From NCBI RefSeq assembly GCF_024206495.1, contig NZ_JAMBPQ010000055.1, positions 1 to 40,359 on the forward strand: DNA of 40,359 nucleotides, written 5' to 3'. The notes under the pieces are model-generated. The model worked only from the letters and a program-made list of their open reading frames with translations, was not told where the DNA came from and did not search any database. Each line of letters starts with the position of its first letter. The stretch's first letter is position 1. Below, in pieces: positions 24,691 through 33,118 of the stretch. Made by a program: the position numbers and the translations under genes. The stretch comes from Paraburkholderia sp. CNPSo 3272. GTDB taxonomy: Bacteria; Pseudomonadota; Gammaproteobacteria; Burkholderiales; Burkholderiaceae.

Positions 24691-25247
24691 CTTTGGCGGT
24701 TCCTTGTTTACGTGTCGGTATGCAGGCGTTGCCCCTGTGCGGGGCGGCACCTACTTTTGTTTGCCAGCGGCAAAGAAAAATAGGCAAAAGAAAGCCGCTT
24801 AAACCGCTAGCGCCTGCCACGGTTCACATCGCGCCGTTGATGGTGAATGGCTCCGGAGCGTCTGTCACCACTCGCCCACAACCGGAGTGACAAGGCGCTC
24901 ATCCTTCCGGCGGCGCTCCGCGCGCCGAAGGGCATAACCAAAAACCGGCGGGGCACATGAGTTCTCGCGAATGCTCAGGCGTGCCACCCGGTTTCCCATG
25001 CAGACCCGACCGCAGCGCGCGTAGCGAGCAGCGGGATGAATGAGCGCCTTGTCACTAACTATGGTGGTGCGAGGTGACAGACGCTCCGGAGCCATTCAGC
25101 ATCAACGGCGCGATGTGGACCGTGGCAGGCATTGGCGGTTTGAGCGGCTTTCTTTGCCTCCTTTCTTTGCCGCGGCAAAGAAAGGAGGTGCCGCCCCGCA
25201 CAGGGGCAACGCCCGCGTACCGACGCGAACACAAGGAAAGGCCAAAG
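24691..25247. repeat. Large nested palindromic element, full copy (about 550 bp)
   Basis: The left arm (24691-24902) is matched by a reverse-complement right arm (25040-25247) around a 137-base core. Shared arm landmarks are CTTTGG/TTCCTTG at the outer end, GCGTTGCCCCTGTGCGGGGC, a CCTAC/CCTCC hairpin, TGGCTCCGGAGCGTCTGTCACC and the inner tip GTGACAAGGCGCTCAT. The core is again palindromic: AAACCGG with CCGGTTT, inside it GGCAC with GTGCC, then GAG with CTC. No convincing coding frame crosses it. It fills most of the 778-base gap between the MFS and TetR genes. A second copy begins at 39968. Confidence 0.85.
25157..25188. repeat. Perfect 32-base palindrome inside the right arm
   Basis: It begins CCTCCTTTCTTTGCC and ends GGCAAAGAAAGGAGG, with no unpaired base. 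The equivalent hairpin in the left arm is 24750-24784 (CCTACTTTTG...AAAAATAGG), and in the second copy 40023-40055. Confidence 0.85.
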
Positions 25248-25380
25248 CAAACCCAAAGCAAACCCAAAGCAAACCCAAAGCAAACCCAAAGCAAACCCAA
25301 AGCAAACCCAAAGCAACACCAAAGCAACACCAAAGCAAACCCAAAGCAACACCAAAGCAAACCCAAAGCAAACCCAAAGC
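25242..25380. repeat. 11-bp tandem repeat array, 12 full units
   Basis: Unit CCAAAGCAAAC occurs nine times and the variant CCAAAGCAACA three times (units 7, 8 and 10), followed by a partial CCAAAGC. The array starts at the outer edge of the large palindrome and ends just before a small hairpin and the TetR gene's candidate promoter. The unit length is not a multiple of three, so all minus-strand frames read through it without a stop; this is not evidence of coding. Confidence 0.9.
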
Positions 25381-25382
25381 CC

Positions 25383-25415
25383 GGCGCTTTAGCGCCCCAT
25401 CCCCCATGCTAAAAT
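25383..25415 (+). promoter_or_regulatory. Hairpin and candidate promoter of the TetR-type gene
   Basis: GGCGCT/AGCGCC (25383-25396) forms a small hairpin. TTTAGC (25388-25393) and TAAAAT (25410-25415) are 16 bases apart and lie 38 bases before the ATG. The -35 would be inside the hairpin. Weak evidence. Confidence 0.3.
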
Positions 25416-25452
25416 CCCCCGCATCCCATCCCTGCTGCGGGCCAAGAAAAAC

Positions 25453-26121
25453 ATGGCGAGACCGGCGGCTTCGGCCGAACGCAACGATGCTCCATCCGAA
25501 AGCCGGCGCAAGTACGATCCCGAGCAGACCAAGCGCAATATCCTCGAAGTGGCGACGGCCGAATTCTCGGCCATGGGTCTGGCAGGCGCGCGTGTAGACG
25601 CGATCGCCGAGCGCACCAACACCACCAAGCGCATGCTGTATTACTACTTCGGCAGCAAGGAAGGGCTGTACGAAGCGGTGCTCGACAAGGTCTACGGCGA
25701 CATCCGCGCGCTCGAACTGGACCTGCACATCGACGAACTGGACCCCACGGAAGGGCTGCGGCGGCTCGTTGAATTCACCTTCGACTATCACGACCGCCAC
25801 CGCGACTTCGTGCGCCTCGTGACCATCGAGAACATTCACGGCGCGAAGTACATCGAGCGCCTGAAGACGTTCCGCAGCCGCAACGCCAGCGCGATCCGCA
25901 CGATCGAAGACCTGCTCGCGCGCGGCGTGGCGAGCGGCGCGTTCCGGGAAGACATCGATCCCATCGACCTGCACCTGCTCATCAGCTCGATGTGCTTTCA
26001 CCGCGTGGGCAACCGCCACACGTTCGGCGCGGCGTTCGGGCGCGACCCCTCGCATCCGCGTCTGCGCGCGCGCCATCGCGAGATGGTCGTCGACGCCACG
26101 CTGCGCTTCGTCAAGAAGTAA
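25453..26121 (+). CDS. TetR-family regulator, probable regulator of the quinate/shikimate genes
   Basis: A 222-residue protein. Residues about 20-80 form the TetR DNA-binding domain (QTKRNILEVATAEFS, then ARVDAIAERTNTTKRMLYYYFGSKEGLYEAVL). The rest is the all-helical ligand-binding and dimer part. It ends the cluster of porin, quiC, aroQ, dehydrogenase and MFS genes. The perfect palindrome at 21668-21681 in that cluster is a suitable target. The effector would then be quinate, shikimate or a pathway product such as protocatechuate. No strong ribosome binding site precedes the ATG; the start was chosen because it directly precedes the conserved domain. Confidence 0.82.
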   Translation: MARPAASAERNDAPSESRRKYDPEQTKRNILEVATAEFSAMGLAGARVDAIAERTNTTKRMLYYYFGSKEGLYEAVLDKVYGDIRALELDLHIDELDPTEGLRRLVEFTFDYHDRHRDFVRLVTIENIHGAKYIERLKTFRSRNASAIRTIEDLLARGVASGAFREDIDPIDLHLLISSMCFHRVGNRHTFGAAFGRDPSHPRLRARHREMVVDATLRFVKK

Positions 26122-26458
26122 GGCGCACCCCAGCGCCGCGGCCGCCCCGGCCGCTTCGGCCATTTCCCGCGCGCCCGCCGATGCGGGGCACATTGCCCGC
26201 GGCGCGCCCGCCTCCCCGCACGGCGTCGCGAAGGGCTGCCAAAAAGCCCCGGCAAACTTTGCAGATTTATCTACAAAAGCCCGGCAAGCCCCGTCCTGCG
26301 TGGCTGACAGCTAGCATCGCTTGTCCCATAAAAGTGCGCAAACGCATTACACTACGGCGGTCGAGGCCGCCGCGCGCGGCCTCGCCCTGCGCAGCCGCGC
26401 CCCGCCTCGCCGGCAGGGCGGGCGCGTCGGTCCACGCCACCGGAGAGTCCTTAGCGCA
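26122..26458. other. Gene-free region between tetR and wspA
   Basis: It contains a GC hairpin (GCGGCCG/CGGCCGC, 26138-26154) 16 bases past the TetR stop, which may act in termination though no T-run follows. TGGC at 26301 and TAGCA at 26312 give the GG-N10-GC spacing of a sigma-54 promoter, but most other consensus positions do not match. The wsp promoter must lie here or further downstream; I cannot fix it. Confidence 0.35.
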
Positions 26459-28132
26459 ATGAGCACCGCCATGCCCCGTTCCGGCCAAGCCGGCCTGCCT
26501 CGACAGACTCAGGGTCGTTTCACCCTCGGCACACGCATCGTCCTCAGTTTCGGCTTGCTGTTCGTGCTGATGCTCGCGATGGCCGCGATCTCATGGGATC
26601 GCCTGCGCGCCATCGACAGCGAGGCGATGAGCCTCACGAGCGATTCGGTGCCGGGCCTGTTCTACGCCACCTCACTGCGCGCGGCGGCCAACCAGACCTA
26701 TAGCCTCGTCGAGCGCGCTGCTTTCGTCGATGCCGATGGAGACAGCGTGGCCCGCGACCTGTCGGGCCTGCCCGCGGCCGTGGCGCGGGTCGAGGAGACC
26801 GCACGGCAGTATGGACGCACGCTTTTCCGCAGCGACGACCGCGAGCGCTTCCAGCGCTTTCGCGACGCTTACGCGCGCTATCTGCCGCTGGCGAAGGCGG
26901 TAGCGAGCCAGCTGCCAGCCTCGCGCCCCGCCGCGCAGGCGGCGTTTGCGCAGATCGGCCCGGCCTGGCAGGAGGTGCTCGCCACGGCCAACGCGCTCGT
27001 CGACGAAAATCGTCAGCAGGCCGACGAGTCCGCGCAGACCATCCGCAACTCGGTCACGGGCACGGAGATCACGCTCGCCACGGCGCTGGGCGTCGTGCTG
27101 CTCGCTGCGCTCGCCACGGGCTACGCGCTCTATCGCGCGATCACGGTGCCGATGGCGCGCCTCGTGGAGGTGCACGACTCCATGCGCACGGGCAACCTTT
27201 CGCAGCGCCTCGCGCTGAACCGCGGCGACGAATTCGGCGTGCTCGAAGACGGCTTCAACCGCATGAGCGACGAACTGGCCAGCCTCGTCGCCCAGGCGCA
27301 GAAGTCGTCGCTGCAGGTCTCGACCTCGGTGGCCGAAGTGGCCGCGACGTCGAAAGAGCAGCAGGCCACCGCGAGCGAGACGGCGGCCACCACGACCGAG
27401 ATCGGCGCGACGTCGCGCGAAATTTTCGCCACGGCGCGCGACCTCGTGCGCACGATGAGCGAGGTGGCGACTGTGGCCGAGCAGTCGGCCGGGCTCGCCA
27501 GCACGAGCCAGAGCGGCCTCACGCACATGGAAGACACCATGCGCAGCGTGATGGAAGCGGCCGGCTCGGTGAACGCCAAGCTCGCCATCCTCAACGAGAA
27601 GGCCGTGAGCATCAATCAGGTCGTGGCGACGATCACGAAGGTGGCCGACCAGACCAATCTGCTTTCGCTGAACGCGGCGATCGAAGCGGAGAAGGCGGGC
27701 GAGTACGGACGCGGCTTCTCGGTGGTCGCGACCGAAATCCGCCGCCTCGCCGACCAGACGGCCGTGGCGACCTACGACATCGAACAGACCGTGAAAGAGA
27801 TCCAGTCGGCGGTGTCGGCGGGCGTGATGGGCATGGACAAGTTCGCGGAAGAAGTGCGGCGCGGCATGCACGACGTGCAGGCCGTGGGCGCGCAGCTTTC
27901 GCAGATCATCGGCGCGGTGCAGACGCTCGCGCCGCGCTTCCAGGTCGTCAACGACGGCATGCAGGCGCAGGCCACCAGCGCGGAGCAGATCACCCAGGCG
28001 CTCACCCAGCTTTCCGAAGCCGCCCAGCAGACGGCGGAGTCGCTGCGCCAGTCGTCGCAGGCCATCGACAATCTCACGCTCGTCGCCAACGAACTGCGCA
28101 CTGGCGTGTCGCGGTTCAGGATCGAGGCGTGA
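26459..28132 (+). CDS. wspA: WspA, methyl-accepting surface-sensing receptor
   Basis: A 557-residue chemoreceptor. It has TM1 (about 24-44), a helical periplasmic domain with four-helix-bundle character, TM2 (about 203-224), a HAMP domain, then a long coiled-coil signalling domain. The segment IEAEKAGEYGRGFSVVATEIRRLADQ followed by TAVATYDIE is characteristic of WspA. WspA senses surface contact or envelope stress and controls the kinase WspE. I chose the ATG at 26459 (GGAGAG upstream) over one at 26471 and over a longer reading from 26321 whose added residues look non-coding. It is the first of seven genes on one strand in canonical Wsp order. Confidence 0.9.
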   Translation: MSTAMPRSGQAGLPRQTQGRFTLGTRIVLSFGLLFVLMLAMAAISWDRLRAIDSEAMSLTSDSVPGLFYATSLRAAANQTYSLVERAAFVDADGDSVARDLSGLPAAVARVEETARQYGRTLFRSDDRERFQRFRDAYARYLPLAKAVASQLPASRPAAQAAFAQIGPAWQEVLATANALVDENRQQADESAQTIRNSVTGTEITLATALGVVLLAALATGYALYRAITVPMARLVEVHDSMRTGNLSQRLALNRGDEFGVLEDGFNRMSDELASLVAQAQKSSLQVSTSVAEVAATSKEQQATASETAATTTEIGATSREIFATARDLVRTMSEVATVAEQSAGLASTSQSGLTHMEDTMRSVMEAAGSVNAKLAILNEKAVSINQVVATITKVADQTNLLSLNAAIEAEKAGEYGRGFSVVATEIRRLADQTAVATYDIEQTVKEIQSAVSAGVMGMDKFAEEVRRGMHDVQAVGAQLSQIIGAVQTLAPRFQVVNDGMQAQATSAEQITQALTQLSEAAQQTAESLRQSSQAIDNLTLVANELRTGVSRFRIEA

Positions 28133-28145
28133 CGCGGGAGCGGCG

Positions 28146-28640
28146 ATGCTCTTCCTGGTGTTCGAACTGGACGGCGAGCGATACGCGCTCGATGCCCGCG
28201 AGATCGCGCACGTGCTGCCGCTCGCGCCCGTGCGCGCGTTTCCGGGCACGCCCGCGTATATCGCCGGCGTGATCGACTACGAGGGCGCGCCCGTGCCCGT
28301 GGTCGATCTGCCGATGCTCGCGCTCGGGCGGCCCGCGCGCGCGCTCATGTCCACGCGGCTCGTGCTCGTCTATGACCGTGGCGACGAAGCCGGCGCGGCT
28401 GGCGCTCATGCGCCGCCGCGCCGCCTCGCGCTGCTGCTCGAAAGCGCGACGCGCACGCTGTCGATTGCGCCCGAGCGCTTTGCCGAAGGCGGCATCGCTA
28501 CGCCCGAGGCGCGCTGGCTCGGCCCCGTCGCGCGCGACGAGCGCGGCTTCGTGCAGTGGGTGAAAGTCGCCCAGCTGCTCGACGCGCGCGTGCGCGCGCG
28601 GCTCTTTCCCGATCCGCCTTCGTGGCAAGGCGCGCCATGA
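28146..28640 (+). CDS. wspB: WspB, CheW-like coupling protein
   Basis: A 164-residue single CheW domain. The opening FLVFELDGERYALDAREIAHVLPL and VIDYEGAPVPVVDLPMLAL are standard CheW motifs. It links the receptor WspA to the kinase WspE at the membrane. It starts 13 bases after wspA with a GGAG site. Its stop overlaps the next start (ATGA), so translation is probably coupled. Confidence 0.88.
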   Translation: MLFLVFELDGERYALDAREIAHVLPLAPVRAFPGTPAYIAGVIDYEGAPVPVVDLPMLALGRPARALMSTRLVLVYDRGDEAGAAGAHAPPRRLALLLESATRTLSIAPERFAEGGIATPEARWLGPVARDERGFVQWVKVAQLLDARVRARLFPDPPSWQGAP

Positions 28641-30127
28641 GACAGGCCGACCCGCGCTTCGCCGCCTGGCTGCTCGAGGAAACCGGCATCGACGCCGAAT
28701 CGCTGGGCGCCAATGCGCTCGCTCGCGCGGTAGGCGCACGGGCGGCGGTGACGCTCGAGGTTCACGCGGACCTGCATCCGGCCGTTACGCGTAAGGCGTG
28801 GATGAGCGGCGCGGCGCTGCCCGATTGGGCGCGCGAAGCCTACTGGCAGCGCCTCACGAGCACGCCTGCCGAGCGCCAGGCGCTGATCGACGCGCTCGTG
28901 GTGCCCGAGACCTGGTTCTTTCGCGAGCGCGAGGCCTTCGCCGCGCTGGCGCGGCTCGGCGCGAAGCGGCTGGCCGCGCAGCCCGGCGACGTGCTGCGCG
29001 TGCTGAGCGTGCCGTGTTCGAGCGGCGAGGAGCCGTACTCGGCGGCCATGGCGCTGCTCGACGCGGGCCTCGCGCCCGAACAGTTCGCCATCGACGCGAT
29101 CGACATCAGCGGCCAGTCGATTGCGGCGGCCGCGCGCGGCGTGTACGGCCGCAATGCGTTTCGCGGCGACGGCCTCGCGTTTCGCGAGCGCTATTTCGAG
29201 GCGGCGCCGGACGGATGGCGTATCGCCGCGTCGGTGCGCCGAGCCGTGACCTTCGAGCGCGCGAACCTGTTCGAATGGCTCGCACCGCACCCGGTGCGCT
29301 ACGACTTCATTTTTTGCCGCAACGTGCTGATCTATTTCGACCGCGCCTCGCAGGACCGCGCCATTGACCTGCTGCGTGCGCGCCTCACGGCGGGCGGCAT
29401 GATCTTCGTCGGCCCGGCGGAAACGGGCCTGATGATGCGCCATGAGATGGTGTCCGCCTATATTCCGCTCGCGTTCGGTTTTCGCGCGCCGGAGCCCGGA
29501 GCGACGGCGGATCATCAATATCCGGCGAGCCCGTCGGCCGCCGTGCCGCCTGCTCTCACGCCGCTGCCGGTGATAGCCGCGACGGCAGCGGCGCCCGCGT
29601 TCGGCAGCGCGCCGGTGTTCGTGCCGCTGGACGCGCCGCTGGCCGCGGCGGCACGCGGGTCTGCGCCGTCACGGCTCTCGCTGCGGCCCTTGCATGGCGC
29701 GCCGGCTCCGCGCGCGGCGGCCGTGGTGAACGCCCATGCCGCAAGGGGGCCGTCCACCGTTGCCGCGCCCGGCGCCACGCCCGAAGCCGCGCTTGCCGAC
29801 GCGCGCCGTCTCGCGGATGCCGGCGCGCTCGACGAGGCCGAACGCCTCGCCACGCAAGCGGCGCAGGCGCTGACCCAGAACGCGGGCACCTGGTACCTGC
29901 TAGGCCTGATCGCCGATGCGCAGGGCCGCGCCGCCGAGGCGCTCGCGCACTATCGCAAGGCCATCTATCTGGAGCCTTCGCACTACGAAGCGCTCACGCA
30001 TCTGGCGGCGCTGCTCGAAGTGCAGGGCGATGCCGAAGGCGCGCGCCGGCTGATGCGCCGTGCGCAGCGCGCCGGGCAGGAAGTCGCTCCGCGCGGCGAG
30101 CCGGACGCTGGAGGCCCGCATGTCTGA
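28637..30127 (+). CDS. wspC: WspC, CheR methyltransferase with C-terminal TPR domain
   Basis: A 496-residue protein. The N-terminal 270 residues form a CheR methyltransferase: VPETWFFREREAF, VPCSSGEEPYSAAM for S-adenosylmethionine binding, and FIFCRNVLIYFD. A proline/alanine-rich linker of about 100 residues follows. Residues about 395-480 form tetratricopeptide repeats (GTWYLLGLIADAQGRAAEALAHYRKAIYL). WspC methylates glutamates of WspA and so raises signalling; the TPR is typical of this subgroup. The start is set by the ATGA overlap with wspB. A longer reading from 28556 would add an arginine-rich stretch and is less likely. Confidence 0.9.
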   Translation: MRQADPRFAAWLLEETGIDAESLGANALARAVGARAAVTLEVHADLHPAVTRKAWMSGAALPDWAREAYWQRLTSTPAERQALIDALVVPETWFFREREAFAALARLGAKRLAAQPGDVLRVLSVPCSSGEEPYSAAMALLDAGLAPEQFAIDAIDISGQSIAAAARGVYGRNAFRGDGLAFRERYFEAAPDGWRIAASVRRAVTFERANLFEWLAPHPVRYDFIFCRNVLIYFDRASQDRAIDLLRARLTAGGMIFVGPAETGLMMRHEMVSAYIPLAFGFRAPEPGATADHQYPASPSAAVPPALTPLPVIAATAAAPAFGSAPVFVPLDAPLAAAARGSAPSRLSLRPLHGAPAPRAAAVVNAHAARGPSTVAAPGATPEAALADARRLADAGALDEAERLATQAAQALTQNAGTWYLLGLIADAQGRAAEALAHYRKAIYLEPSHYEALTHLAALLEVQGDAEGARRLMRRAQRAGQEVAPRGEPDAGGPHV

Positions 30128-30824
30128 GCGCGAACTGGAGCACGACCGCGCGCAGGACCTCGCGCCGGCGGCGCCGCTGCCCGAGCGGTGCTGGAAAGTC
30201 ATCGGCACGCTCGGCGACAACTCGTGCCCGCGCCTGGAAACATGCGTGCGCTGCCTGAACTGCCCGGTTTTCGAGGAAGCGGCGGCGCGCATGCTCGACC
30301 GTCCCGCGCCGCTCGCGCCAGCCGCGCTTGCGCTCGAACGCGCGCCTGAGTCAGCGCACACGCGCACGCGCCAGGAAGGCTCGCTCGTGTTCCGCGTGGG
30401 CGGCGAGTGGCTCGCGCTGCCTGCCACCGCGCTGCGCCAGGTGCACGAGGCGCGCGCCATCCACACGCTGCCGCACCGTCGCAGCGCCGCCGTGCTGGGG
30501 GTCGTGAACGTGCGCGGCGTGCTTACGCTCGCGGTATCGCTGGCGGCGCTGCTGCGTATCGATGCCGCGGCGCCCGGCGCACCGTCGCGCGCCGCTACGC
30601 CGCGCCTGCTCGTGACCGAATGGGCGGGCGCGACGACGGCGTTTCCCGTCGATGCCGTGGAAGGCGTCGCGAGCTTCGGCGCCGACGCGCTCCTGCCCGC
30701 GCCCGCCACGCTCGCGCAATCGGCCGGGCGGCACGTGCGCGGCGTGACGCACTGGCGCGGGCGTTCCGTGGGCGTGCTCGATGCCGAGGTGCTATTCGAT
30801 GCGCTTGCAAGGAGTTTGCGATGA
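30120..30824 (+). CDS. wspD: WspD, second CheW-like coupling protein
   Basis: A 234-residue protein with a WspD-specific N-terminal segment, CWKVIGTLGDNSCPRLETCVRCLNCPVF, rich in cysteines. A CheW domain follows from about residue 85 (SLVFRVGGEWLALPATALRQV, VLGVVNVRGVLTLAVSL). Together with WspB it ties WspA to WspE. The five cysteines could form a redox or metal site; this is inference. The start overlaps the wspC stop by 8 bases (ATGTCTGA) and its own stop overlaps wspE by ATGA. Confidence 0.88.
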   Translation: MSERELEHDRAQDLAPAAPLPERCWKVIGTLGDNSCPRLETCVRCLNCPVFEEAAARMLDRPAPLAPAALALERAPESAHTRTRQEGSLVFRVGGEWLALPATALRQVHEARAIHTLPHRRSAAVLGVVNVRGVLTLAVSLAALLRIDAAAPGAPSRAATPRLLVTEWAGATTAFPVDAVEGVASFGADALLPAPATLAQSAGRHVRGVTHWRGRSVGVLDAEVLFDALARSLR

Positions 30825-33118
30825 GCGACGACGAACTGAGCCGCCGCTCGCTGCTCGACCTCTTCCATGAGGAGGCGGCGGCGCAGACGCGCACGCTTTC
30901 CGCGGGCCTGCTCGCGCTGGAGTCCGCGCCCGCGGACGCCGCCACCCTCGAAGCCTGCATGCGCGCGACGCACTCGCTCAAGGGCGCGGCGCGCATCGTC
31001 GGCCTGCCGGAGGCGGTCGAGGTGGCGAGCGCGATGGAGGATTGCTTCGTGGCCGCGCAGCGCGGCGAGTTGCGCATCGACGCGGCGCGCATCGATGCAC
31101 TGCTAGTAGGCATCGACTTGCTGGGCGCGGCAGGCGATGCTTCGGCGGCGCCGCTTTCGCACGAGGCGGTCGAGGCGTTCGTCGCGCGCCTGCAGGGCGC
31201 AGCACAGCCCGGCGTGTCTAAACCCGCGGCGAACAGCGCCGCGAGCGCACCTGAAACCGACGACCTCGCCGCGCTGGCGGCGTCACTGCGTCTGCCCGAG
31301 CCGGAGGCGGGGGCGTCCACCGACGTCGAACCCGCGCCGCCGGCGCAACCCTCGCCGCCCCGTTCGGCCGACCCCGGTCGCATGCTGCGCGTGCGCGCCG
31401 GCACGCTCGACCGCTTGCTCGGCTTCGCGGGCGAATCGCTGGTGGAGTCGCGCCGCATGCGGCCGTTCGCGGAAGGGCTCTTGCGCGCGCGCCGCGCGCA
31501 GGGCGACGTGCTCGCGGCGCTGGGCCAGTTTCAGGAGCGCCACGGGCATGCGCTGGACCTCGACGCGCGCGCCGCGCTCGCCGACATCCGCAATGCGGTT
31601 GCGTCGCTGGATCGTCAGCTATCCGAACGATTCGACGACGTCGATCGCATCGACCGGCGCGGTACGCAGCTCGCGCAGCGCCTCTACGACGAAGCCCTGC
31701 AGTGCCGCATGCGGCCGTTCGGCGACGCGGCGCACACCTATCCGCGAGTGGTGCGCGATCTTGCGCGCTCGCTTGGCAAGCGCGTGCGCTTCGCGATTGC
31801 CGGCGAGTCGACGCAAGTGGACCGCGACATCCTCGAAATGCTCGACGCGCCGCTCGGCCACCTGCTGCGCAATGCGCTCGACCACGGTATCGAGGACCCC
31901 GAAACTAGACGGCGCGCGGGCAAGCCCGAAGAGGCGAGCCTCACGCTCGAAGCGCGCCATAGCGCCGGCAAGCTGCTGATCGCCGTGGCCGACGACGGCG
32001 CGGGCATCGATCTGGACGCACTGCGCACGAGCATCGTCGCGCGCTCCCTCGCGCAGCCCCAGGCCGTGGCCGCCATGTCCGACGCCGAGCTGTTCGACTT
32101 CCTGCTGCTGCCGGGTTTCTCGCTGCGCGAGACCGTCACCGACGTGTCGGGCCGCGGCGTAGGCCTCGACGCTGTGCAGAATTTCGCGAAGGCCGTGCGC
32201 GGCACGGTGCGCATCGAGAGCGCGGCGGGGCGGGGCACGCGCTTCGTGCTGCAGTTGCCGCTCACGCTCTCGGTGGTGCGAGGCCTGATCGTCGAGGTCG
32301 CGGGCGAGGCCTACGCGTTCCCGCTCGCGCACGTGCGCCGCGCGCTCAGCGTGCCGCGCAGCACGATCGAGATGCTCGAAGGCCAGCAGCACATTGCCTT
32401 CGAAGGGCGGCCCGTGGGGCTCGTGACCGCGCGCCAGCTTCTCGGCGCGGGTGCCGAAGCCACGACTACGGAAGAGCTGAACGTCGTGCTGGTGGGCAGC
32501 GAGGCGGGCCTCTATGGCGTGGCCGTGGACCGCTTCGTGGGCGAGCGCACGCTCGCCGTGCAGCCGCTCGACGCGCGTCTGGGCAAGGTGCGCAACGTCT
32601 CGGCAGCCGCGCTGCTCGACGACGGCGAGGTCGTGCTGATCGTCGACGTGGAGGATATCGTGGCGTCGGTCGCGCGTCTCGTGCGCGACGGCCAGCTCGC
32701 GGGCGTGGCGCGCGGCGGCGCGCACGATGGCGCGCGCGCCCGCAAGCGCATTCTCGTTGTCGAGGACTCCTTGACGGTACGGGAGCTGGAGCGCAAGCTG
32801 CTCGAAAAACGCGGCTACGACGTCACGGTGGCCGTGGACGGCATGGACGGCTGGATCACCTTGCGCAACGCGCACTTCGACCTCGTCATTACCGACGTCG
32901 ACATGCCGCGCATGGACGGCATCGAACTCGTCACGATGATCAAGGGCGACGCGATGCATCGCAACGTGCCGGTGATGATCGTCTCGTACAAGGATCGCGA
33001 AGACGACCGGCGGCGCGGCCTCGACGCGGGCGCCGACTACTATCTGACCAAGGGCAGCTTCCACGACGAAGCACTGCTCGACGCAGTGAACGACCTGATC
33101 GGAGAGGCGACGGCATGA
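30821..33118 (+). CDS. wspE: WspE, hybrid CheA-type histidine kinase with receiver domain
   Basis: A 765-residue kinase. The order is an HPt domain with phosphorylated His51 (ATHSLKGAARIVGL), a linker, the dimerisation and ATPase domains (HLLRNALDHGIEDPE, VADDGAGIDL, GRGVGLDAVQNFAKAV), a CheW-like regulatory domain, and a C-terminal receiver with Asp692 (ITDVDMPRMDG). WspE phosphorylates WspR to switch on c-di-GMP synthesis and WspF to adapt. AAGGAG (30809-30814) precedes the ATG, which overlaps the wspD stop. The frame is open further upstream, but that is a GC-rich shadow of wspD. Confidence 0.9.
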   Translation: MSDDELSRRSLLDLFHEEAAAQTRTLSAGLLALESAPADAATLEACMRATHSLKGAARIVGLPEAVEVASAMEDCFVAAQRGELRIDAARIDALLVGIDLLGAAGDASAAPLSHEAVEAFVARLQGAAQPGVSKPAANSAASAPETDDLAALAASLRLPEPEAGASTDVEPAPPAQPSPPRSADPGRMLRVRAGTLDRLLGFAGESLVESRRMRPFAEGLLRARRAQGDVLAALGQFQERHGHALDLDARAALADIRNAVASLDRQLSERFDDVDRIDRRGTQLAQRLYDEALQCRMRPFGDAAHTYPRVVRDLARSLGKRVRFAIAGESTQVDRDILEMLDAPLGHLLRNALDHGIEDPETRRRAGKPEEASLTLEARHSAGKLLIAVADDGAGIDLDALRTSIVARSLAQPQAVAAMSDAELFDFLLLPGFSLRETVTDVSGRGVGLDAVQNFAKAVRGTVRIESAAGRGTRFVLQLPLTLSVVRGLIVEVAGEAYAFPLAHVRRALSVPRSTIEMLEGQQHIAFEGRPVGLVTARQLLGAGAEATTTEELNVVLVGSEAGLYGVAVDRFVGERTLAVQPLDARLGKVRNVSAAALLDDGEVVLIVDVEDIVASVARLVRDGQLAGVARGGAHDGARARKRILVVEDSLTVRELERKLLEKRGYDVTVAVDGMDGWITLRNAHFDLVITDVDMPRMDGIELVTMIKGDAMHRNVPVMIVSYKDREDDRRRGLDAGADYYLTKGSFHDEALLDAVNDLIGEATA

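Noticed and set aside
25242..25380. CRISPR array
   Set aside because: The units are 11 bases, directly adjacent, with no spacers and no cas genes.
25102..26193. Long minus-strand open frame (363 codons) with a repeating GLLWVCFG-type sequence
   Set aside because: The repeats are only the 11-base tandem array read on the other strand, and the rest is antisense to the TetR gene and the palindrome arm. No start signal and no recognisable protein.
26301..26316. Sigma-54-like promoter before wspA
   Set aside because: GG-N10-GC spacing is met, but several consensus positions fail and no enhancer-binding regulator is nearby. Noted only in the gap entry.
30407..30820. N-terminal extension of WspE
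   Set aside because: The frame is open, but it overlaps wspD out of frame. The ATG at 30821 has AAGGAG and gives the HPt domain at the normal place.
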